This document shows positions 1-6,953 of a stretch of 11,277 bases of DNA, piece after piece. The number at the start of each line of letters is the position of its first letter. Position 1 is the first letter of the stretch. The position numbers and the translations under genes were made by a program. Source of the DNA: JBLHHI01 sp047614125 (GTDB taxonomy: Bacteria > Bacteroidota > Bacteroidia > NS11-12g > UBA9320); NCBI GenBank assembly GCA_047614125.1, contig JBLHHI010000106.1, positions 1 to 11,277 on the forward strand, in the 5' to 3' direction. Under the pieces are notes generated by a model that saw nothing but the letters and a program-made list of their open reading frames with translations, did no database searches and was not told the origin of the DNA.

Positions 1-44
1 ACAACAAGATTGACAAGTACGGATTGAAGCGGAGCAAGAAGTAA
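1..44 (+). CDS. C-terminal end of an unidentified upstream gene (partial)
   Basis: Reading in the frame that starts at base 3 gives thirteen codons, NKIDKYGLKRSKK, and a TAA stop at 42-44. The lysine/arginine-rich tail looks like a normal soluble-protein C-terminus. The stop lies 15 nt before the ATG of the next gene on the same strand, so the two are probably co-transcribed. The stretch is too short to assign a family, and it could be a chance open frame. Confidence 0.4.
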   Translation, partial: NKIDKYGLKRSKK

Positions 45-59
45 TGCATTGATATTTAG

Positions 60-986
60 ATGATTGGAGTCGATTTACAACGAGCTGCGAATGCCCTAAT
101 TCGAGGCGAATTGGTGGCGATTCCAACGGAAACCGTGTATGGATTGGCGGCAAATGCGCTGGACAAGAATGCCGTTTTAAAAATATTTGAAGCCAAAAAT
201 CGACCCAGCTTCGACCCCCTTATTGTTCATGTACCTAATGTGGAGGTAGCACGAAGTTTGGTTCGCTCCTTCCCTCCGTTGGCCGAAAAATTGGCAACAG
301 CTTTCTGGCCAGGAGCTTTAACCTTAATTCTGCCTAAAAAGGACATCATACCCGATGAAGTTACTTCTGGATTGGACTTTGTAGGGATTCGCATTCCCAA
401 CCATGTACTCGCTTTAGAATTGCTTAATACAATCGACTTTCCATTGGCAGCCCCCAGTGCGAACCCGTTTTCGTATGTAAGTCCTACCTCTGCGCAACAT
501 GTTGAAAATCAGCTTGGGAGCAGAATTTCATACATACTCGACGGCGGCCCATGTACCGTGGGTATTGAGTCAACCATCGTTTCGTTCGAACATCCCGAGT
601 CTCCAACCATTCTTCGTTTTGGTGGACTTTCACAAGAAGATATTGAAGCATGCATTGGGAAAGTCAAGATTCAAGTTTCAGCTAATTCAAACCCCAAGGC
701 TCCTGGACAATTGGATAAGCATTACGCTACTACAAAACCAACGCGAATTGTTGAGGTATTACCTGAAAGTGCAGATGCTTTTGTAATAAGTTTCGGTGAA
801 GATGCAGGACGGGGAGATTTTAACCTTTCCGCAACTGGAAATTTAATTGAAGCTGCAAGAAATCTATTCGCAGCCTTGCGGTTGGCTGATGAGAGCCATC
901 ATATATCTATAGTTGCTCAACTTGTGCTTAACCAAGGACTTGGACGTGCTATTAATGATCGGTTGAAACGGGCAGCGGTGGTGTAA
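60..986 (+). CDS. tsaC: L-threonylcarbamoyladenylate synthase (Sua5/YrdC/YwlC family)
   Basis: This cytoplasmic enzyme makes threonylcarbamoyl-AMP from threonine, bicarbonate and ATP, the first step of the universal t6A37 modification of ANN-decoding tRNAs; the TsaD complex then transfers the group to tRNA. The YrdC domain spans about residues 5-195. It shows the early IPTETVYGLA block, the KNRP basic motif at 46-49, PSAN at 132-135 and ESTIV at 170-174. A Sua5 linker follows (PGQLDKHY, 215-222), then a C-terminal Sua5 domain to residue 308, so this is the long Sua5 form rather than the short TsaC/YrdC form. The start is firm: an in-frame TAG at 57-59 lies directly before the ATG at 60. No Shine-Dalgarno is visible, as is usual in Bacteroidota. 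It is probably co-transcribed with the gene ending at 44. The family call is secure. Confidence 0.96.
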   Translation: MIGVDLQRAANALIRGELVAIPTETVYGLAANALDKNAVLKIFEAKNRPSFDPLIVHVPNVEVARSLVRSFPPLAEKLATAFWPGALTLILPKKDIIPDEVTSGLDFVGIRIPNHVLALELLNTIDFPLAAPSANPFSYVSPTSAQHVENQLGSRISYILDGGPCTVGIESTIVSFEHPESPTILRFGGLSQEDIEACIGKVKIQVSANSNPKAPGQLDKHYATTKPTRIVEVLPESADAFVISFGEDAGRGDFNLSATGNLIEAARNLFAALRLADESHHISIVAQLVLNQGLGRAINDRLKRAAVV

Positions 987-1223
987 AGGGAAAGGGTTTA
1001 TATCATGTCTTTCATAACATTATTCTTCTTTCTCAGAACGATAGCGCCCAAATAAATCATCTGGTGGTTTCAATTCATGGTCCCTGTTAACCAGCAGAGT
1101 GAGCGGCTTGCATCGGCCAATAATAAATTGATGCTATCTATGTCCCTCGTAGTCTTAACAATTTAAAAGCTGGCTATAGCGAAGCACAACCTAAATAGAA
1201 CAGTATTTATGAGTAGCTTAAAT
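987..1223. other. Intergenic gap between convergent genes
   Basis: These 237 bases separate the + strand Sua5 gene from the - strand peptidase gene. I see no convincing ORF, RNA gene, insertion-sequence end or strong terminator. Only short interrupted inverted repeats are present, for example CTGGT at 1061-1065 with ACCAG at 1090-1094, and none is followed by a T-tract. Confidence 0.5.
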
Positions 1224-1229
1224 CTACTC
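1211..1229 (-). other. Small stem-loop over the peptidase stop codon
   Basis: GAGTAG (1211-1216) and CTACTC (1224-1229) form a perfect 6-bp inverted repeat around a 7-nt loop. The right arm contains the TAG stop of the M36 peptidase gene. There is no T-tract on either side, so it would be at best a weak terminator or an mRNA 3'-end stabiliser. It may be a coincidence. Confidence 0.3.
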
Positions 1230-4200
1230 CTTCAAAAGCCGCACATATCGCACATCTTCGCCATCCATTACTTCCAACAAATAATACCCGGAAGCATAGT
1301 TCTTAACTGGAATGTAGAAGCCTTTTGTGTTTGCAGCTAAGTTGCCGGTCCAAACGGTTTGTCCGTGTAAGTTGATGATTTTTAAACCAAGATTGCGATC
1401 AATTTTAGACTCAAATTTAACATTAACCACCGCACCAACAGGGTTTGGGTAAACGGCAAACTTTTCGTTAATATCAACTACAATGATTACCACTGTGTCT
1501 TTAATGTCGTTGTTGGTAATGGAGGTAATTACTTGATCTGTTTGAGGTTTAAGTCCATCGCCTTCAACGCTTGCCACATTCGTTAAGCTTCCAAAGCCAT
1601 TCCAAAGAGCAACATCGTCTACGTACCATCCTTCGGCATCCTGCAAGGCATCAGATACCATTCTGAAACGGATATTAGCCACATTACCAGCGTATTGCGT
1701 TAAATCAACCACGGTCGTTATAAAGTCAACACTGTTGCCAGTAAAAGCATTTCGACCACTAATTCTGCTGGCTGGATTTTGCTCAATGGCTTGGTTGTAT
1801 CCATTTTGAATCATCTTAGACCCCAAATCAATCCAAGAACCGTTGATGCGTATTTCAACAACACCTCCATCCCATCGTTCTTCTGTATTGTAGAAGTGGT
1901 TAAAGACTAAGTATGGCTTAGCAATTTCGGTTAAGTCGAATTCCTTTTGAAGATTTTGATCGCTTTCAGCATTTGGATCGGAGGCAAACCAGGAGGTGAT
2001 GCCTGAGCTGGCTGCCGCAGTTGTTCTTGACCACCGATCACTTCCAACAACAGAAGTTACAATCCAATCTGAGTTGACCGTTTCCATATCGTCTAAACTG
2101 ATCAACTTTCCTCCAGCCTCGCTCGAAACAATGGCTGAATAACCGCAGGTGATTTGCTCACCATTTTTCAAATCTGCAAACGAGAAAGTAAACGAATTGT
2201 TAACAAAGGTGATGGCACACTGACCGTCGCTTTGATAAAAAGTACCGAAGGCAGATAGGTTATCCTTTAACGTAAGTGAATTCAACGTCTCTCCTCCAAT
2301 GTTGGTGACGGTAACTGAATAATTTATAGTATCTCCAGCATTTGCTGTTATTGGGCCAACTTTGTCTATGGAATACCCACCAAAGCTCGGTGGCATGTCG
2401 AAGGCTTGCGTTCCGTCCGTTTTGCTGTCGGTAGAACCTTGATCTGCGCTGTAACCCAGTCCACGATCCGCAAAGGTTTGCCAAATCAGTTCTTTGTTGT
2501 TTCCTCCATATCTAAGCTCATCTGCTTTTAAGATGGCATCTCGCCCATCCGTAAATCCTGGTCCACAAGGTTGAAGTTTTAATCCATCCATAACCAAGTG
2601 CATTACCATGTTGTTTCCACCGGTTCCTTCATAAATGTCTGGGTCGTAACCATACTTGTCTATGAAAGTCCAATATAAATCCCAAAGCATTGAGCACCAA
2701 ACACTTCCAACACCATGAGGCGCCGTAAATTGGTTCTGTTTTATGTAGTCGTAAGTAACTGGATTAATCGATAAATCGGTTGAATATGGATACGGTCTTA
2801 TGCCACCACCGGTTGTACTTTCATTGGTCACGTAGGTACCAATTCCTCTAAAATCTTCGGGTTTGTCGCCTGGTTCGTGACTCATTATTAAGCCAAGAAA
2901 ATCGCTCCAACCCTCTCCCATTTGTTCGGTATTTTGCAAACATCCTGAATTAGCCGACCCTCCGGTTAATCTAGTACTAATGCCATGCGTGTATTCGTGC
3001 GCAATGATTCCATTGTCAAAATCCGAATCGTAGTAAAAAGTACCTGCAGTAGAAGAATCGTACATCGAGACAAACACATCGGCAGTTGTCATTTTATTTT
3101 TAATCACATTACCATCCGGCAAGGAAATCATGATCTGAGGAATGTTTATACTTGGATCATTTCCAGCCATAATGAGAACTCCAGATCCTACGTTGTTAAC
3201 CATTATAACTGCAACAGCTCCAGCATCTTGAGCATTTTTCACCTTAATATCGAAGTTGCAATTGCCACGATCAATTATTGCAATATTTCCACTTACAGCG
3301 CCAGAATTAATCAACGAATTGCAACCTTCAGAGCCATTGGTAGTACCATCATCTACCAAAACCAATTTGCCGGTTACCGGGATGGGTGATAATTTAACTG
3401 AACCAAAACCCGATTGTGCTGCTCCGTACTTACCTTTAATTTCGGCAGGAGAATTTACTTTCAAGAGGTCTGAACTCCCGCCTTTTCCCCATAAATACAT
3501 TTGCATACGACCGTTCTGACCTTCGGGAAGTGGTTGGAAGTTGGCGTTGTTCGTACCGCTGCCATCTTGAGCATCTGCATTTACATTATCGGAGCCAGTT
3601 CCACCTCGTCCATAGTTGTTTTCTTGAAAGTTTCCGGCTGCATCGTCAAAACCATAATGATACCATACATCGTGCATTACGTTGTTGAAATAAAATAAAT
3701 TTATGATGGATGCATCAATGTAGTTAACAGCGGACTTAGTAATATCAAAATCGGATAAAAACTCCAATCCGGAGCCACCGTCGGGACTATATCCACCGGT
3801 ATTGTTATTGTCTTTATCCTCTCGAGCTCGAACGTTATTTCCTCTAGTAATAGTAAACTCAGCTCCGGCAACGCCATCCATGTCGTGCCAGGCGAACGGC
3901 GAGGCAAGGGAGTCGTGCGGATCAACAACAGTGGTTCTATTCCCATGATTTGGACTTTCAATTGGTAAGGCAAACACTTGATACGATCCGGCGGCTTGAG
4001 TTTTTGAAGTTTGGTTAACCTCGCTAACCGAAGGATCTGCAGCTGGACTAAAGTCATGATTCCCCGTATGTAAATGCTCTGGTTGTCCGTCAAATCGACA
4101 AAACAGCGTTAAATCTTTTCGGTAAAGTTGAGTTCCATTTTCGGCGTGTAAATAAACGTCCCAAAGGTTTTCCCCATCGGCCGATAAAAGCAAGATGTGC

Positions 4201-4742
4201 CATGCAGGTTTAAGCTTCCTATTGTGCAAATAGTAGCCCATTTCCATCGAAACAGTTTCTTCCGATAAGTTGACATTGGAAAATTTAATCTTTGCATCGC
4301 TTTGCTCAAGGATAACATTAGAACTTGCAGTGTATTCAGTGACATATAACGTATTGGCCAGTTGTTGAATGGCTTGATTCCATGTAAAGGTGAATTGATG
4401 CGATTCTACTCTTTTAATCGCATGATCAACGAAAGATGGAGAAAAACTCACCACTTCATTGTCTCGGATTGCAGCGGAAGCCAAACCATTAAAAATGGGT
4501 TTACCCTCAATCGTTTGTCGAAGATATAGATATTCTACATCAGTGGATGCATCCGTGTGCTGGTCAGTGATTTCCAAATCTAAAAGGTCGGATGGAATGA
4601 GCTTGTACTGCTCAGCGTTTTCCGAAATGTGTGCCGTTAAGAGCTGCGTTTTGGTAAACGAACTTTGCGCAAAGCTATTCGAGATGGTTAAAACAACAAC
4701 CAAGATGGATGTGGCTTTACGATGGAGTAAATATGTAGGCAT
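1224..4742 (-). CDS. Secreted M36 (fungalysin-like) zinc metallopeptidase with PA domain and T9SS sorting domain
   Basis: This is a predicted exported endopeptidase of 1172 residues. In order it shows a Sec signal peptide (1-25, cleavage near SFA|QS), an FTP/PepSY-like propeptide region (about 45-215), the M36 catalytic region (about 225-790), a protease-associated (PA) domain inserted at about 455-560, a DUF11-type repeat (about 788-877), a jelly-roll domain of the MAM/immune-inhibitor-A type (about 880-1048, with EGWYVDDVALW), and a C-terminal T9SS type A sorting domain (about 1095-1172, starting AVYPNP). The zinc site is visible: HEYTH at 582-586 supplies two His and the catalytic Glu583, and Glu610 in GEGWSD is the expected third ligand. 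The propeptide suggests autoinhibition until export. The protein should cross the outer membrane by T9SS and be released or anchored after loss of the sorting domain. It lies 161 bp downstream of the serine hydrolase gene on the same strand. No consensus -7 box is seen upstream, so co-transcription is possible. Confidence 0.95.
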   Translation of the reverse strand: MPTYLLHRKATSILVVVLTISNSFAQSSFTKTQLLTAHISENAEQYKLIPSDLLDLEITDQHTDASTDVEYLYLRQTIEGKPIFNGLASAAIRDNEVVSFSPSFVDHAIKRVESHQFTFTWNQAIQQLANTLYVTEYTASSNVILEQSDAKIKFSNVNLSEETVSMEMGYYLHNRKLKPAWHILLLSADGENLWDVYLHAENGTQLYRKDLTLFCRFDGQPEHLHTGNHDFSPAADPSVSEVNQTSKTQAAGSYQVFALPIESPNHGNRTTVVDPHDSLASPFAWHDMDGVAGAEFTITRGNNVRAREDKDNNNTGGYSPDGGSGLEFLSDFDITKSAVNYIDASIINLFYFNNVMHDVWYHYGFDDAAGNFQENNYGRGGTGSDNVNADAQDGSGTNNANFQPLPEGQNGRMQMYLWGKGGSSDLLKVNSPAEIKGKYGAAQSGFGSVKLSPIPVTGKLVLVDDGTTNGSEGCNSLINSGAVSGNIAIIDRGNCNFDIKVKNAQDAGAVAVIMVNNVGSGVLIMAGNDPSINIPQIMISLPDGNVIKNKMTTADVFVSMYDSSTAGTFYYDSDFDNGIIAHEYTHGISTRLTGGSANSGCLQNTEQMGEGWSDFLGLIMSHEPGDKPEDFRGIGTYVTNESTTGGGIRPYPYSTDLSINPVTYDYIKQNQFTAPHGVGSVWCSMLWDLYWTFIDKYGYDPDIYEGTGGNNMVMHLVMDGLKLQPCGPGFTDGRDAILKADELRYGGNNKELIWQTFADRGLGYSADQGSTDSKTDGTQAFDMPPSFGGYSIDKVGPITANAGDTINYSVTVTNIGGETLNSLTLKDNLSAFGTFYQSDGQCAITFVNNSFTFSFADLKNGEQITCGYSAIVSSEAGGKLISLDDMETVNSDWIVTSVVGSDRWSRTTAAASSGITSWFASDPNAESDQNLQKEFDLTEIAKPYLVFNHFYNTEERWDGGVVEIRINGSWIDLGSKMIQNGYNQAIEQNPASRISGRNAFTGNSVDFITTVVDLTQYAGNVANIRFRMVSDALQDAEGWYVDDVALWNGFGSLTNVASVEGDGLKPQTDQVITSITNNDIKDTVVIIVVDINEKFAVYPNPVGAVVNVKFESKIDRNLGLKIINLHGQTVWTGNLAANTKGFYIPVKNYASGYYLLEVMDGEDVRYVRLLKE

Positions 4743-4903
4743 AGTGTGCTATTTGCTAGGGCAATAATAGCAATTAATTGGGGTAAAATAGTTGATTATA
4801 CATTCAGAATTAACCAACGAATGCTTGAAATTTAGGCGTTGTTTGAAGGAAGTTTCGAATTTGGATTTCAATCAATGAAAGGGCTGCGATAATTTCGACC
4901 GTT
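4743..4903. other. Intergenic gap within the minus-strand gene run
   Basis: This 161-bp AT-rich gap lies between the serine hydrolase stop and the M36 peptidase start. I found no exact TAnnTTTG box on the minus strand; the nearest candidate, TATTATTG, reads from 4768 down to 4761. I also found no terminator with a T-tract, only a weak 5-bp hairpin (TTTCA 4866-4870 / TGAAA 4876-4880). Whether the peptidase has its own promoter cannot be decided from sequence. Confidence 0.4.
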
Positions 4904-6007
4904 CTAGTTCATCATTTCATTCAAAACTTTCCAAAGATCATTGTTGTATTTGATTGGTACTAAAGATGCATCGGGATTTTCTCCCATCCGAATCATAACG
5001 ATGTTTTGCGATGGAACTACATTTACATATTGGCCATTTTTTCCCAATCCGCTCACCATGTCGGAAGGTGCATCCGCAAAAATGGGTCCGTTAATTGGCA
5101 GTTGTAATCCAGGAACCATGTACTTGTCTTTTCCATTGAGCCACCATAAATACCCATAGGCAGGATTGATGGTCTGGCTGGTATTTACCATTTGAATGAA
5201 GAAGTTGCGATCTTTAACAATGGTGTCATTTATCCAAATTCCGTTGTTCAGCATCAATAAACCAAAACGAGCCATAGATCTAGCGGTGCTAAAAAATACA
5301 TGATCATCGTCGATCCATGACCATGTTCCATCCATGCCAATTTTATCGCGAAGGGCTTCGTTGAAATATGAATCAAAATCTTTTTTTGATGCCTTTGCAA
5401 CTACTTGCTCCAGCAAGGTATAAGGTGCGTTATGATAAGCCCATCGGCTGCCGGCAGCTGCTTTGAATTTTAAGTATTCTGAACTGGTATTGTGACTATC
5501 AGCAACTCCATCGTCTAAGCCAGAGGTCATGGTGAGCTGGTGTTTTACGGTTATCTTTTCTTCTTGTTCGGCAGTTAATGACGTCCAACCAAGCCCCAAG
5601 TAATCTGATGTTAAATCGTTAATATCTAACCAGTTATCGTGATCTGCAATTCCAACCATACAAGCCGTTAGTGTTTTGCCCGCCGACGCCCAATACCATT
5701 TTTTGGTTTGGTCAAAGTCGGCAATGTTTAAAAGATCCTTTCCTCCGTAATATTCAATAACGATTTTGCCATCCTTTAACAAAACAAAGGCTCGAGTTTT
5801 ACCCGTTTCTAAAAGCTCCAATAATTTAGGTCGTGCAGATTCTTTCCATTCAAGTGATGCTAAAGAGGAAGTTAGCCATTCTCCAGAATTTGGAGGAAAG
5901 TAGAGCGTCCCAACTTCTTCGCTCGGCAGCGGGTCAATACTTTTATCCTTGCAACCGGAAGTTCCAACGATGGAAGCAATCACCAAAAAAGTTAATACCT
6001 TGTGCAT
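4904..6007 (-). CDS. Serine hydrolase lipoprotein, beta-lactamase class C / DD-peptidase fold
   Basis: This is a predicted lipoprotein hydrolase of 367 residues. The signal ends in the lipobox GTSGC with Cys19 as the lipidation site. The class C beta-lactamase-like (PF00144 type) active-site motifs are present: SAGK at 108-111 with nucleophile Ser108 and Lys111, YHN at 191-193 as the Tyr-x-Asn motif, and a GKNGQY segment at 322-327 in the place of the KTG box. This family includes D-amino-acid peptidases, esterases and carboxypeptidases as well as beta-lactamases. Its divergence from true AmpC enzymes and its operon context argue against a dedicated antibiotic-resistance role. It is the last gene of a three-gene operon, starting 4 nt after the DUF4249 stop, so translational coupling is likely. 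Substrate is unknown; envelope location is inferred from the lipobox. Confidence 0.9.
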   Translation of the reverse strand: MHKVLTFLVIASIVGTSGCKDKSIDPLPSEEVGTLYFPPNSGEWLTSSLASLEWKESARPKLLELLETGKTRAFVLLKDGKIVIEYYGGKDLLNIADFDQTKKWYWASAGKTLTACMVGIADHDNWLDINDLTSDYLGLGWTSLTAEQEEKITVKHQLTMTSGLDDGVADSHNTSSEYLKFKAAAGSRWAYHNAPYTLLEQVVAKASKKDFDSYFNEALRDKIGMDGTWSWIDDDHVFFSTARSMARFGLLMLNNGIWINDTIVKDRNFFIQMVNTSQTINPAYGYLWWLNGKDKYMVPGLQLPINGPIFADAPSDMVSGLGKNGQYVNVVPSQNIVMIRMGENPDASLVPIKYNNDLWKVLNEMMN

Positions 6008-6011
6008 AGCG

Positions 6012-6944
6012 TTATTTTAATTCGTTGTTTTCAAGTGTTGAAGCCATAAAGATACCTTGTCCTCCATTGATATTGGAATGAACGATAACGGCAGAGCCAA
6101 ATGCTCCGTTGTTTTGCTGATCGGATTCATCCTCGTATTGTTTAAGCGTTAACAGATATTTATAATGATCGGTATTTAGCGAACGCAATTGCACCCGATA
6201 TTTAACATCCGTATTGTTATTTGCCAATCCTCGAGGGGCTACTGCCGTAAATTCGGAGGTTGCGCCATTAAACAACTTATCGGTAAATACGAATGCGCCT
6301 TCTTTTGTTTTAAAGGTAGTTGGGGCATTGAGCGTTGCGTTGTTTGTTGCAAAATCGAAGGGAAGGAACAGCTGTGCAGTTTCGCTGTAATAGGTAAATT
6401 CAAGGCTGTAGTAATTCGTCGAGCCGTCGTCTTTAAAGGAAAGATAAATTTTGTCGGATGGGTTTCCTTCCATGTCTACACCACCATTTTCAATAAACCC
6501 AACGGATTTATTTTTCACCTTTTCGGGAACGTTGCAAAACGCACTTGCTGTTGGATAATCTTTTTTAGCTACTACCACGCTGTAGGTTTTCCCTGGTAAG
6601 CCGGGACTCGCTGTATTAAAAGTTCGTGAAGTTGTACTGTACGTTAATGGCACGAGGTTCTGATCGACATCGTACATCTGAATGGTAAGATCTGAGCTGG
6701 GACCTACTACAATAGGCAAATCACTTGTGTATGCTCCTGCCATGGTTGACAGTTCAATTGAAATGTTGTTAATATTGTCGATGCTGGAGTTAATCACCAT
6801 CCGGTCTACAAATAGCGGAAGCTCATTCTCTTTAAGAATTGTTTCCGTACATCCACCAATCATGATCAACGCCATTAGGATAAATATATACATTGGCGTC
6901 GTTCGAAGCGGCCCAATTGCACTGTGTTTTATGATTCTATTCAT
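6012..6944 (-). CDS. DUF4249 family lipoprotein
   Basis: This 310-residue protein matches the Bacteroidota DUF4249 family. It has a lipoprotein signal with lipobox MIGGC (Cys32), a beta-rich middle, the NVPEKV segment that usually begins the second half, and the family's C-terminal signature SNINGGQGIF near residues 290-299. The molecular function of DUF4249 is not established. From memory of the family, its genes usually sit beside a TonB-dependent receptor, as here, which suggests an outer-membrane accessory or substrate-binding partner. The ATG at 6942-6944 is preferred over Met18 because the longer form supplies the positively charged n-region (Arg3, Lys7, Arg14) before the hydrophobic stretch. 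The start is 9 nt after the receptor stop and the stop is 4 nt before the hydrolase start. Confidence 0.88.
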   Translation of the reverse strand: MNRIIKHSAIGPLRTTPMYIFILMALIMIGGCTETILKENELPLFVDRMVINSSIDNINNISIELSTMAGAYTSDLPIVVGPSSDLTIQMYDVDQNLVPLTYSTTSRTFNTASPGLPGKTYSVVVAKKDYPTASAFCNVPEKVKNKSVGFIENGGVDMEGNPSDKIYLSFKDDGSTNYYSLEFTYYSETAQLFLPFDFATNNATLNAPTTFKTKEGAFVFTDKLFNGATSEFTAVAPRGLANNNTDVKYRVQLRSLNTDHYKYLLTLKQYEDESDQQNNGAFGSAVIVHSNINGGQGIFMASTLENNELK

Positions 6945-6953
6945 GGAGGTACA

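Noticed and set aside
499..786. A 95-codon frame in another phase inside the Sua5 gene.
   Set aside because: The Sua5 frame is intact and conserved over the same bases; this is a shadow frame.
2985..3698. Several + strand open frames of 65-134 codons antisense to the M36 peptidase.
   Set aside because: They lie wholly opposite a conserved, domain-complete coding sequence, have low-complexity or unlikely compositions, and show no recognisable motif.
4459..4767. A 102-codon + strand frame covering the peptidase start and upstream gap.
   Set aside because: It is antisense to the propeptide and signal peptide codons and shows no domain or supporting start signal.
4904..6007. A dedicated beta-lactamase resistance gene.
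   Set aside because: The SxxK and YxN motifs define a broad hydrolase fold. The lipoprotein signal, the non-canonical third box and the operon with a receptor point to another substrate.
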